Positions 35,372 through 44,174 of a stretch of 64,000 nt of DNA are shown here, one piece after another. The position numbers were made by a program, and so were the translations under genes. This stretch comes from Gemmatimonadota bacterium. Lineage in GTDB: Bacteria; Gemmatimonadota; Gemmatimonadetes; Longimicrobiales; Gaopeijiaceae. The DNA lies in assembly GCA_028873815.1 (NCBI GenBank), contig JAPPNN010000027.1, positions 1-64,000 on the forward strand, written 5' to 3'. The stretch's first letter is position 1; each line of letters opens with the position of its first letter. The notes under the pieces are model-generated. The model saw nothing but the letters and a program-made list of their open reading frames with translations, did not search any database and had not been told where the DNA came from.

Positions 35372-36499
35372 TCAGTTCCGGCCGTAGTCGTGAGTGGATG
35401 GAGGTGGCCGGTGTGGGCCACGCGCCTCATCTGCCGCTTGGGAAGCGGACTTGGCCGCCGCTGCGACCCCAACGAATGTGACCTCGTCCCCCTTGAGTTC
35501 GGCCACGATCGGGTCGTCCTGATCCATGGTACAGAGAAATGAATCGGTGACAGTCTCGTACTGCTCCTTGGCCTTGACGTGGGGCGGGTCGTCCCCCGCC
35601 TTGTTGGACGACGGCACGGACTTGGAGCTGGACACCACCCTGTTGGGAGTCTGCGAGGCCTCGTCCATTTCGTCGACGATATGCTGCTTCAGTTCTTCTT
35701 CGTCCTCGCCTTCATCCTTCCAGTACATGACCGCCTTCGAACAGTGGTGGGGCGCCAAGAGGACATTCCAGGCGAGATCATCGGATTCGCTGACCTCGAA
35801 GATCCGCTTGACGACAGGGTACGAGAGGTCGCCGAGGAGCAACGCCCGGAGTTTTTTGGTTCCTTCCTTCAGGGTCAGCTGCATGCCGAGGCTCGTGTCG
35901 TTACGTTCTCCAGCGTCGTCGTCCTTGAACGGGGCGTGTACGAAGACGCGAAGGTGATCCGACACGTCCTGCTCGTCGATCGTCGTCAGTTCGTTCCCGG
36001 GAGTCGTCAGGCGGTCTTCCGGAAACCCCTCGAAGTCGTCTTCTTCCAGTATGTCGGAGTAGCCGAAGATGCGTACCCGGTCGCCGGCGCCCGGATCGCT
36101 GCCCTCCGCTTCGATCGTCTTCTCGACGCGCCGTTCGGCCTCCTTCTTGAAGGCCTCGGCATGGTCGGAAAGATCCTCAGTGTACTCTCGGAAGATGCGC
36201 GGTGTGAACCACAGTTCTCCTATGTCGACTTCATCGAGAAGTCTCTCGAACCCCCGACAATGATCCTGATCCGGGTGCGTGAGGGCGAACGCGGACAGAT
36301 ACGGACGGCCATCGACCTTGGGCAGGCGCTCGACCAGCTCGTCGATGACAGGCCAAGCCGCTTCATCGTCGTCCTCGGCCTTTTCGAGGTGGTTCAGATC
36401 CACTTGGAGGTGGGTGTCGGAATCGATGACGACCGTAGTGCTGTCGCCGTTTTCGACGGGCCAGAAGACCAGCCCGCGGCTCGGTAGCTCAAAGCTCAT
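35372..36499 (-). CDS. ComEC-like metallo-beta-lactamase-fold hydrolase
   Basis: 375 residues. Metal-binding motif THPDQDH (H75, D77, D79, H80), H188, NDTSLGM (200-206), LLGD (D224) and APHHCSK (H251, H252) match the ComEC/Rec2-type metallo-beta-lactamase fold, whose members act on nucleic acids or phosphodiesters. No signal peptide, so cytoplasmic, unlike ComEC. The C-terminal about 100 residues are charged and low in structure. ATG at 36499 has GGAGAA 8 bp before it. The gene abuts the E2-E1-JAB-patatin gene (TGA directly followed by ATG), so both are surely made together. Confidence 0.88.
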   Translation of the reverse strand: MSFELPSRGLVFWPVENGDSTTVVIDSDTHLQVDLNHLEKAEDDDEAAWPVIDELVERLPKVDGRPYLSAFALTHPDQDHCRGFERLLDEVDIGELWFTPRIFREYTEDLSDHAEAFKKEAERRVEKTIEAEGSDPGAGDRVRIFGYSDILEEDDFEGFPEDRLTTPGNELTTIDEQDVSDHLRVFVHAPFKDDDAGERNDTSLGMQLTLKEGTKKLRALLLGDLSYPVVKRIFEVSESDDLAWNVLLAPHHCSKAVMYWKDEGEDEEELKQHIVDEMDEASQTPNRVVSSSKSVPSSNKAGDDPPHVKAKEQYETVTDSFLCTMDQDDPIVAELKGDEVTFVGVAAAAKSASQAADEARGPHRPPPSTHDYGRN

Positions 36500-36707
36500 T
36501 TGGTGTTCTCCATGTACAGGGTTGGTGGAGTGGAGTACCCGCGCAGTCGACCGGGCCACCATCGTTCGATCCTTGCGTAGGTGTTAGCTCGGGCCGAGGG
36601 TATTCTGGTGGGCGCGGGGGCATTGGAGGATGCTTGGGCGGACGAGGTGGGCTTGGTGGATGGTCAGGTTGGCGCGGAGGTCTTGGCGGAAAATCAGCGT
36701 ATGACAT
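36489..36707 (-). CDS. Small proline-rich protein heading the E2-E1-JAB-patatin operon
   Basis: 72 residues. Residues 6-40 are Pro/Arg-rich (PPRPPRQPDHPPSPPRPP), the rest is polar. A strong ribosome site GAAGGAG lies 7 bp before the ATG, and the 3' end overlaps the next start by 11 bp, so translation is likely. There is an internal Gly-Gly (residues 50-51) 21 residues from the end. It has no ubiquitin-like fold that I can see; it could be a substrate or tether for the conjugation enzymes. Confidence 0.65.
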   Translation of the reverse strand: MSYADFPPRPPRQPDHPPSPPRPPKHPPMPPRPPEYPRPELTPTQGSNDGGPVDCAGTPLHQPCTWRTPNEL

Positions 36708-37049
36708 GAGTCACTCCTTCGTCGTGAGGATCGGAAAAAGGGGGGCCAGTAGTCTACCGAAATGCAGAAAAGTGCTCAAGACCCCCACAAGATATTGTGG
36801 GCTGTTGCTCGTCACCCCCGACGGATTGCGTCAGTGCCCCTTCCCGCCGTTCCTGGCGAGCAGTTCGCTCAGCGCCGCATCGTCCGTGATGTCGGAGGCC
36901 AATCCGTAGGCGGAGGCCACGGCCGCATCGAGCTGTACCCGGCCTCCCACCGTCGAATGTGTGAGACCGTTGCGGTAGCAGAATGGGATGGGCGAATATG
37001 ATGACTCGCTGAACTGCTCCTCTGAAATCCAATCGTTCGCGACCGCCGT
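36708..37049. other. Divergent region between fusion operon and zinc-ribbon gene
   Basis: 342 bp. Apart from the possible methyltransferase relic (36831-36971) it holds only the two promoters, which I cannot place with confidence. Confidence 0.45.
36831..36971 (-). pseudogene. Possible relic of a DNA methyltransferase C-terminus
   Basis: The minus strand reads RVQLDAAVASAYGLASDITD then ALSELLARN and a stop. The pattern LDxAVAxAYG..LSD..ILxxLLxLN is the usual end of some restriction-modification methyltransferases. Nothing upstream in the frame continues the protein. It sits in the otherwise empty divergent region upstream of the fusion operon. Confidence 0.35.
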
Positions 37050-38066
37050 ATGTTCAAGACCTGTATGTTCTGCAAGAAGCCGCTCGGCTCGAACGAGGTG
37101 CTGGAGAGCTTCCCGGTTGGTCGTCGACTGGCCTTCGATTCCGCCAAGGGGCGGCTCTGGGTGGTGTGTCGCAGTTGCGAGCGGTGGAACCTCACTCCGC
37201 TGGAAGAGCGATGGGAGGCGGTGGAGGACTGTGAGCGCCTGTTCCAGGAAACGCCGATGCGGTCATCGACCGAGAACATCGGGATCGCACGCCACCGCGG
37301 AGGTCTCGACCTGGTCCGCATCGGTCGACCGCCGCGCGGGGAGTTCGCCGCTTGGCGCTATGGGGATCAGTTCAAGAGAAGATATGTTCTGGGCACGCTC
37401 GGCAGCGTGGGTGTGTTCGGATTCAGCTTTGCGTTCGGCGCGTTGCCCATCGCGATTCCCACCGGTCTCGTCATAGGTGGCACCTCGGCGGCCATCGCTT
37501 GGAGCTATATGCGCCCTCTGGCGAAGGTCCGTGTTGGTGCCGGAGACTCTGATGGCCGTCCGGTAGCCCCCGAAGATGTGGCCGTTTTCAGGCACCGCTC
37601 ACTGCGTTCGATGCGGCTGCTGCCAGATGAGGGTGAATCGGGATTCATGGTCGAGGTGAAAAAGGGCATGCGCAAGGCCGGGTTTTGGGGAGAGGACGCC
37701 CGTCGTGTAGCCGCCGCACTGGTTCCGCGCATGAACCAGCGGGGTGGTTCGCGGCGCTCGATCAAGCTCGCCGTACAGGAGATTGAGTCGGCCGGTCATC
37801 CCGATCGCTTCCTCACCGAAGTGGCCGACCGAAGAGCGCGGAGTTGGGCGGGCAGCGAGGGCCTTGTTGGCAAAATGCCCCTACCGACCCGGCTCGCCCT
37901 CGAAATGTCCCTCCACGAAGAGCAGGAACGGCGGGCCCTCGAAGGCGAACTCTGGATCCTGGAACAGGCGTGGAAGGAAGCGGAAGAAATCGCCGCGATC
38001 TCGGACAGCCTTCTCCTGCCCGCCGGAACGGAAGCGTTCTTCGACCGTTACGGCCGAGAGGGCTGA
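37050..38066 (+). CDS. Zinc-ribbon membrane protein, hypothetical
   Basis: 338 residues. An N-terminal zinc ribbon (CMFC at 5-8 and CRSC at about 40-43), then two close hydrophobic segments at about 112-150 (VLGTLGSVGVFGFSFAF, IPTGLVIGGTSAAIAW), then a soluble C-terminal domain rich in Arg and Glu. I do not recognise the family. It is divergent from the E2-E1-JAB-patatin operon and within the same element, so it may be an accessory of that system or an independent cargo gene. Confidence 0.72.
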   Translation: MFKTCMFCKKPLGSNEVLESFPVGRRLAFDSAKGRLWVVCRSCERWNLTPLEERWEAVEDCERLFQETPMRSSTENIGIARHRGGLDLVRIGRPPRGEFAAWRYGDQFKRRYVLGTLGSVGVFGFSFAFGALPIAIPTGLVIGGTSAAIAWSYMRPLAKVRVGAGDSDGRPVAPEDVAVFRHRSLRSMRLLPDEGESGFMVEVKKGMRKAGFWGEDARRVAAALVPRMNQRGGSRRSIKLAVQEIESAGHPDRFLTEVADRRARSWAGSEGLVGKMPLPTRLALEMSLHEEQERRALEGELWILEQAWKEAEEIAAISDSLLLPAGTEAFFDRYGREG

Positions 38067-38267
38067 GGTGCCATGTACCGCACCTGTATGCTCCCCCCCG
38101 GGTCGCGAGTTGGCGGGGGGCGCTTGCGCTCTATCCCAGAAAACCGGGACCGGTACAGACACAATAAGACCGGATGCCTTGTTTTGGGCGACAAGTTGTC
38201 GTTACGTAGTGTCTAGTTCTCATCGCCTGGCTGTGGGCGAGGTATTCGACCGGCGGAGAGACCCACA

Positions 38268-39548
38268 ATGCGAAAGCCATTCGATTCGGTCGGCAGCGAT
38301 TTCGCTTCTTTCGTGAGCCTGCCCCCCCGCCCCCATCTCCCGCTTGCGCTCCTGGCACTGCTCATCGCCTGCGGCCCCGACTCCACCACCACCGACACCG
38401 CACCCCACATCGGCGACAGCCTCGGCATCCGCATCGTCAGCTACGACGACACCCCAACCCGCACCGCCCCCTTCCAGCTCGGCACCCGACCCCGCTACCG
38501 ACACGGCGCCAACCCGGGCGACTACGCCTTCCAAGGGGCCAGCGTCGGTCGCCTGTTGCCGGATGGCAGCGCGGTCGTCTACGACATGTGGAACGGCGAA
38601 CTGATCGCGTTCAGCCCCGACGGCGTAACGCACGAGGTGCTCGCCGCAGAGGGCGACGGACCAGGAGACGTGCGTTACGTCAGCGGAGTATTCGCACTGG
38701 GGCGAGACAGTATCATGGTGGCTGACACCAACCTGGGCCGGGTGACTCTTTTCGTCGGCGGTTCGGTCGCTCGCACCATCAGCCTCCCGCGCTCCGGCGG
38801 GCTCGCCGTGAAGGGCATCGGTTCATCCGGCGCGTTGCTGCTGGCCACTTCGTCGGGGCCGCCGCGATTCGAAGAGGAGTGGCGCCCCGGGCATATGGTC
38901 CGCTTCGAGATGGCAACCGGTGCCCTCGACACGGTCGCGACCTTCGATTTCATGCCGCGAATCCCGCAGGGGCTGCAATGGAACCCAATCAGAGCTCTCG
39001 GCGAGGTAGCGGTCGCCGACGGGTCTTTCGTCCGGACCAGGTCCGACAGGGCAGAGGTCACCTGGCGTCTGCCCGACGCCACTGTAACACAGATCGTCAG
39101 GTGGCAGGCCGAGCCGGCTCTCCTGACCGAGGAGGCCCTGGGACATATCGAGACCGAGGAGCGGATGGAGCTTCGGATGCACAACCCAGGCCTTTCCGAT
39201 ACCCAGATCTTAGAGAGAAACCGACGCAACATGGCCGCCTATTACGCCAGCGTCGGCCGCCCGATGCCGCTCTTCGGTTCCCTGCTCGCCGACGACGAGG
39301 GCAGGGTATGGCTGCCTTCCTACAATCCGGGCGGCGAGTTTCATAGCGTGCCACCCTACATGGTTATCGCGCCCGACGGGGAATGGCTGGGCCTAGTGCA
39401 GGCTCCGCCCGGGTTCCGTATTCTCGATGTGTCCAGTGGACTGGTCCTCGGTGCGGAGGTGGATGAAATGGATGTGGTAACCGTGGTGCTATACGAATTG
39501 ATCGACGAGCCGCGGGTTACTGGACTCTCCGCTGCTCCGTGTGATTAA
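38268..39548 (+). CDS. 6-bladed beta-propeller lipoprotein, hypothetical
   Basis: 426 residues. ATG at 38268 with GGCGGAGAG ahead. Lipobox LLIAC near residue 36. Propeller loops such as LAAEGDGPGDV and DGSAVVYDMWNGELIAFSPDG. Similar in plan to the proteins at 24639 and 39618. Secreted and lipid-anchored; role unknown. Probably co-transcribed with the next gene. Confidence 0.75.
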   Translation: MRKPFDSVGSDFASFVSLPPRPHLPLALLALLIACGPDSTTTDTAPHIGDSLGIRIVSYDDTPTRTAPFQLGTRPRYRHGANPGDYAFQGASVGRLLPDGSAVVYDMWNGELIAFSPDGVTHEVLAAEGDGPGDVRYVSGVFALGRDSIMVADTNLGRVTLFVGGSVARTISLPRSGGLAVKGIGSSGALLLATSSGPPRFEEEWRPGHMVRFEMATGALDTVATFDFMPRIPQGLQWNPIRALGEVAVADGSFVRTRSDRAEVTWRLPDATVTQIVRWQAEPALLTEEALGHIETEERMELRMHNPGLSDTQILERNRRNMAAYYASVGRPMPLFGSLLADDEGRVWLPSYNPGGEFHSVPPYMVIAPDGEWLGLVQAPPGFRILDVSSGLVLGAEVDEMDVVTVVLYELIDEPRVTGLSAAPCD

Positions 39549-39617
39549 ATCCTTGCGGGCCACGCAGCCGTGAAGGACGCGCCCCAGCCACAGGATCTAG
39601 AGAAGGAGCCGCACGGA

Positions 39618-41033
39618 ATGCACCAGTCGACAAAGGACAAGTGCGACGCGCTCGGAATCGCTTTGCTAACGATTTGCTGGGCCGGTTGTATCGACAGGGA
39701 GGGAGACGCTGGGGCCGGGATCGCGTGGACGGAGTGGGATAGCGCCGGCGTCATTATTGTCGACAACGAGCCACCGGCGCCGGAGTCTCGTCTGGCGTGG
39801 AGTATCGGCTCGCAGCCGACCATTGCGATCGGCTCCGTCGACAGTGGAGAAGCCGACCAGTTCTTCCGGGTTACGGATGCCACCCGACTCTCCGATGGCA
39901 GGATCGTGATCGCCAATACGGGCAGCAACGAGTTGCGGGTCTTCAACCCGGATGGCACACACGCGGGAACATGGGGAGGTATGGGCGAGGGTCCGGGCGA
40001 GTTCACCAGCTACAGTCCGACTGCCATGGTGTCGTGGTCCGGCGATTCGGTCGCGGCGCCGAATCCTTGGGATCTGCGGCTGTTCCTCAATGCACGTGAG
40101 GCCGCCGAAGCAGCGTCCGATGAGGTGGTGACCCGTCCTTCAGAGCGGGTCTTCGTAGACCCTCCCGATTCGATAATCGCGTACTTGGGAGCGCCGCCCT
40201 GGGGGCTGGCGCACCCCATAAGGGTCGCCGTGTCCGCAGAGGAAGACCACGCCTACGTGATGGATTTCGGCGCGCAGGTCGTCCGGCAGTTTACTCTCGA
40301 AGGTGAATTCGTCCGTGATTACGGGACCGGCCGGGGCCAGGGTCCTGGAGAGTTCCTCAATCTGAGCGATGTCGAAGTAGACCCCGAAGGTCAGGTTTGG
40401 ACCCTGGACCCGGCGCAGGGCCGGGTCCAGGTGTTTGATCGCGCGGGGGAAGTGGTCGAAACAATCAGGACGCCAGGGAACGCCACCGCCTTCGAACTCA
40501 CGCCGACCGGCGACATGGTTCTCATGACATTGGACAGCCTGCTGCTTCGGCGGGTGAGCCGCGACGGCACTGTTGTGCGCCGCTTCGGCCGCTTGGTAGA
40601 CGATCAATATGTGAACTCGATTGCTGTTTGGGGATTCATCGACGTGAACGGATCGAATGTCTTCTACAGCGGTGTGTACGGCGGATTCCTTGGCCGATGG
40701 TCCGTGGACGATGGTGCCCTGCACTATCTGGAGCCAACGGTCATGGAGAAGCCTTTCCCAACTCCGGTCAGGCGAGACGGAACGGTCATGGTTGCCGAGG
40801 AGGACCGGTACGGGGTGTCTTTCGGCATCTCTGCGCGCCAGGACACGGTGTATGTCCTCGGCCACGGCGATGGCAAGTACTTGGTGGATGTATACGAAGC
40901 TGAGCGCGGTGAGTACCAGTATTCCATCCCAATCCTGACACCGTCCGAGTCCGTGTCCGCCATATCAGTGACGCGAGACCATCTCATAGTAACGGCTGAC
41001 ACGCTCGTAACTGTCTGGAACCGAGCGAACTAG
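39618..41033 (+). CDS. 6-bladed beta-propeller lipoprotein, hypothetical
   Basis: 471 residues. The ATG at 39618 is chosen because AGAAGGAG lies 10 bp before it and it begins a lipoprotein signal with lipobox ICWAGC. Several propeller blades carry GxGxGPGEF loops (WGGMGEGPGEF, GTGRGQGPGEF). Relative of the preceding gene. Function unknown. Confidence 0.77.
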   Translation: MHQSTKDKCDALGIALLTICWAGCIDREGDAGAGIAWTEWDSAGVIIVDNEPPAPESRLAWSIGSQPTIAIGSVDSGEADQFFRVTDATRLSDGRIVIANTGSNELRVFNPDGTHAGTWGGMGEGPGEFTSYSPTAMVSWSGDSVAAPNPWDLRLFLNAREAAEAASDEVVTRPSERVFVDPPDSIIAYLGAPPWGLAHPIRVAVSAEEDHAYVMDFGAQVVRQFTLEGEFVRDYGTGRGQGPGEFLNLSDVEVDPEGQVWTLDPAQGRVQVFDRAGEVVETIRTPGNATAFELTPTGDMVLMTLDSLLLRRVSRDGTVVRRFGRLVDDQYVNSIAVWGFIDVNGSNVFYSGVYGGFLGRWSVDDGALHYLEPTVMEKPFPTPVRRDGTVMVAEEDRYGVSFGISARQDTVYVLGHGDGKYLVDVYEAERGEYQYSIPILTPSESVSAISVTRDHLIVTADTLVTVWNRAN

Positions 41034-41484
41034 ACCCTTTACAAGGTCCCCGTCGCCCAGCGGACGCACCAGGGTGTCGAAGTTGTCCATTCCCACCACG
41101 TCAATCCATCCGGGTCCAGTCGAACCCAGTAGACGTAGGCGTCCGCCAGTTGCTCCACCGCGCCAGGACTGCACGATCCGCCATTCTTACCGTTGACGAG
41201 CATCCGACCTCACTGTGTTGAAATAGACGGATTGCAGGTACAAAACGACGGGAGCAACTACGGGAGTTCGGTGATCGCGCAGCCCCCCAAGTCGTCTCAA
41301 GGTCGCACTGTGGCTTGATCCCATGGACCCAATGTCCGACACCGACCTCCCTTCGCCGACCGGCTTCCCCTCGTGACTCAGGTGGAACCGAGAAGATAAG
41401 CAACGTTCGTTTTGGCGCAGGATTGCCATCGCGGCCCCAGGCAGGGCGATCCGGAACCGCCCGGGGCCGCGACGGCAGTGTGGG
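41034..41484. other. 451-bp region without a convincing gene
   Basis: Holds a degenerate third copy of the element-end repeat at 41166-41195. On the minus strand between about 41040 and 41160 two short overlapping frames look protein-like but break off; they may be remnants of a lost gene. Confidence 0.45.
41166..41195. repeat. Degenerate internal copy of the element-end repeat
   Basis: GGACTGCACGATC followed by a diverged CGCCATTCTTACCGTTG, about 80-85 percent like the copies at 26.0 and 31.7 kb. No tRNA-Pro fragment is next to it. Confidence 0.5.
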
Positions 41485-42048
41485 TCAGCCTTCCCAGCCG
41501 TCCAGATGCCTGACGATTAGCCAGAGGGATTCGGCGGGGTAGTTGCGGGCATCCTCACTGATGGGGAAGCGCGCGGCCTCGACGCACAGTGCCCCGCAGT
41601 TCAGGTTCTCGTCGGCGTAGCCCGGGTGGGCGTGCCGCACGACCATGACCTGCCATCTCGCGCGGTCGCCCAGGATCCACGAGATGCTGCCCGCCGCCAC
41701 GACCGTCCGGTGTCGGCGGAGGCGTGCGAAGATCCGCGCCTCGCCGCTGTCCCTGCCGATCAAGATCGGCCCGTAGGTCAGGTTCCTGCGGCCATCGAAG
41801 TCGGAGGCCCGCAGCGTGATGTCGGGCCCGCCGGGCAGGAACACCTCGACTTCGAGTCCAGCCAGGCCCGCCGAGTCGGCGACCGAGTTGTTGACCGTGA
41901 CGGTCTCGCTGGTGGCCCACGGCCACTTCGCGGTGTGGACCGGCGCCTCCCCGCTCCCGGCCGTGATCTCAAGCTGGGAGTCCTGGAACAGGCCGCAGCC
42001 TATGAGGGACACGGCCCCTGCTGCCAGTACCCGTACAGTCGTCATCAT
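41485..42048 (-). CDS. Lipoprotein, hypothetical
   Basis: 187 residues, signal peptide with lipobox SLIGC near residue 18. The body looks like a beta sandwich (ETVTVNNSVADSAGLAGLEV) followed by a Cys-containing segment. Three-gene unit with the two genes upstream (7-bp gap). No family recognised. Confidence 0.6.
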   Translation of the reverse strand: MMTTVRVLAAGAVSLIGCGLFQDSQLEITAGSGEAPVHTAKWPWATSETVTVNNSVADSAGLAGLEVEVFLPGGPDITLRASDFDGRRNLTYGPILIGRDSGEARIFARLRRHRTVVAAGSISWILGDRARWQVMVVRHAHPGYADENLNCGALCVEAARFPISEDARNYPAESLWLIVRHLDGWEG

Positions 42049-42055
42049 CGCTCCG

Positions 42056-42484
42056 TCATGTACGGCTGAGCATCATGGCTTGATCAACAACTGCAGTATC
42101 GTCGGCAAACTTGCAGGAGATCCGGCCATTGATGGCGGAGTCTTGAAGCTGGCCGTGGTACTCGCAGGAGAGCGGACTGCCGGGCAATTCGACGGCGAAC
42201 GTCATGGTCACTCTCGGGGGGTTGTAGGCGCCGGTCACGGGATCGGTCGCGACGGTATCTCCGGCGATCGACGTGACGTGGCGGCCGGTGAACCTGCCAG
42301 TCGGGTTGAGCCGGTTGTACTGGTCGATCCACAACTCCCAGGAGTAGGTCTCGCCGGCGTAGTCGAACTCGCCGTTCCACCGGCCGTGTAGCGGGCCGAA
42401 GTCGTAGTCCATTTCGCCGGTCGTCACGCCTCCGCAACAGACCGCCCCGACCAGCGCCGCCAGAACCACTGCAAGCCGTCGCAT
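42056..42484 (-). CDS. Small lipoprotein, hypothetical
   Basis: 142 residues from the ATG at 42484. Signal with lipobox LVGAVC, then a beta-rich domain (GRWNGEFDYAGETYSWELWI) resembling a lipocalin-like or calycin barrel, not assigned. Its start overlaps the stop of the upstream gene by one base (TGATG). Confidence 0.6.
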   Translation of the reverse strand: MRRLAVVLAALVGAVCCGGVTTGEMDYDFGPLHGRWNGEFDYAGETYSWELWIDQYNRLNPTGRFTGRHVTSIAGDTVATDPVTGAYNPPRVTMTFAVELPGSPLSCEYHGQLQDSAINGRISCKFADDTAVVDQAMMLSRT

Positions 42485-42753
42485 CAGTTGCTCGTCACGT
42501 TCTGCATCCACGTCGAGCGGATGTCGTCCCTGTTCCAGTTCGAAGGCCGGCTGACGGTCACGCGCGATGGCGGATTGCCCGCCTCGGGGAAGTGTTCATC
42601 GTGGAGATCGTCGTTGACCGCCCCCTCGAGGCACCACACGAAGTCCGATGTCTCGTCGCCCTGGGCGCTCGGCATGCAGCACGTACTGAAGGCCCTCATC
42701 GTCGCGAGCAGAACGCCCGCGGTCAGAAGCAGGTACTTGCCATGCCTGTTCAT
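42484..42753 (-). CDS. Small secreted protein, hypothetical
   Basis: 89 residues with an N-terminal hydrophobic segment (YLLLTAGVLLATMRA) and three cysteines. AAAAGGAG precedes the ATG. First gene of a three-gene unit of secreted unknowns within the mobile element. Confidence 0.55.
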   Translation of the reverse strand: MNRHGKYLLLTAGVLLATMRAFSTCCMPSAQGDETSDFVWCLEGAVNDDLHDEHFPEAGNPPSRVTVSRPSNWNRDDIRSTWMQNVTSN

Positions 42754-42938
42754 GGGTTCATCTCCTTTTGCGTTGTCCTTTGGGTTCGGGTCCAGCGTCG
42801 GCTGAGCACCCTAGCATCCTGCTGGCCACCGCCGGGGCACTCTAGCTTCGTACGCCCACTGGCGGACCTCCTTTCTCCTGTTGCCCGACACTCTCCATGC
42901 AGCAACTCTAGGCAACGCGCCGTCCCTTCAGTAGCGGG

Positions 42939-42964
42939 AAAACCCTCATGTCGCGAGGGGTTTT
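42939..42964. terminator. Bidirectional terminator-like hairpin
   Basis: AAAACCCTC (42939-42947), 7-nt loop, GAGGGGTTTT (42955-42964): a GC stem flanked by A and T runs in an otherwise gene-free region. Confidence 0.45.
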
Positions 42965-44174
42965 ACCCTCAAGCTTGTCGGCCCCGCGGCGCGCGCGTCC
43001 TTGTGGCCCGGATCGCTGCCAGCCAGAATCCTCGCGCCGCCTGAGCTCCTCCGACAGTTGGTCTCAGCGAGCTTCCTTGCCGGAGCGCGCATGCTATTCT
43101 TCGTCGGTCGCCTTGGCTCCCTCCACAGTGACCCGACCCTCCGCCCGCAGCGCCTCCATGTCCCCCGCCAGCCGGGACTCATTCTCCACCATCCGATGGG
43201 CAGACGGCCATGCGGGTCCGCTTTCCGAGTGGGTCAGCCAACACCCATCCCGCCGACTCGGAACATCCTTGATCCTCAAGGTCTCGGTGTTTCCGACAGC
43301 CCACCGGCCACCCAAAGGTGAGGGGTTGCTTCGGGAAGACACCGGGGCGTTTTTCCCGTCCCGTTGGCGACGACCTCCTCCGGCTGCTTTACGTTATCGA
43401 TCCTCCTCGAACGGTATCGGACAAAGGGAGATTCCGGGCGGGTTGACGTGCTTGCTAGCGGCTCGTCAGCGTTCCCTGCATGGAGACGTCGAAGCACCGG
43501 TTCAACACCGCGAGTCTACACTTCCGCCGGCGGCAGGGCGGCACTGTCGCCGAGGACATTTTGATGAAGCTCCCGATCCGAACCGTGCGGATGGTCCCGC
43601 TCCCGAGGGCTCCCGAAATGGGCTCCGACCGGCTTCGGCGGCCTTCGTCCTCGACGGCCGGATTGAAACCCGTTGCCGATGGAATCCGTACAGTGCCGCC
43701 CTTCGGCTCACAGAAGCATGAAGGGCAGCAAGAGCCAGCGAGCCGAAGAACCGTAGGAGTGGCAAGTAGGCTGACTGATCCACCCCAAGGCCGAAGCGGT
43801 GCCGGTGCCCATCGGCCTCGGCGCTGGCGGGATCATTCGCCGCTCGGGCTTCCGGAGTGCATGGACGGCCCGGCACCGCTGGCCTCCGTTCCACCGCCAG
43901 CCGCGCTTCGCGAGGTCCGTCTGAACGGGTTCCCCAAAGCGCTCACCGAGGGGCGCCAGCACCGCGTCGGCGGCGTCGGTTGCCGGGTGCCGGGCGCGGC
44001 GCCCACGGGGATGTTTGGCGCATCTAAGGTCGGTCAGCCAGCCTACCCCTTGTCATACAATGGGGCTGGCGAGGGGTGGCCTCCGCCCCCCCTTCGATCC
44101 CCCCGCTCTTTCCCGCTCCCGTGTAGGTCGCGGACGGGGGCTCCGCCCCCCTTCCCCCGTGCCGGCGCGGCGTG
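42965..44174. other. Gene-poor 1.2-kb region upstream of the mob genes; candidate oriT
   Basis: Open frames here are GC shadows without ribosome sites. The last 130 bp before mobC contain an imperfect inverted repeat CCCCTTGT-CAT-ACAATGGGG (44046-44065) and a perfect GGGGGC-TCC-GCCCCC hairpin (44136-44150). The origin of transfer of ColE1-like modules lies just upstream of mbeC, so this is the likely oriT, but the nick site cannot be read. Confidence 0.35.

Noticed and set aside
31994-36707. Complete type II CBASS system
   Set aside because: E1-E2, JAB and patatin parts are there, but no CD-NTase (no SMODS/OAS-like gene) occurs in the element, so calling it CBASS is not supported.
42965-43962. 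Open frames (for example plus 42948-43721 and minus 43708-43962) as genes
   Set aside because: No ribosome sites, no recognisable motifs and composition like random GC-rich frames.
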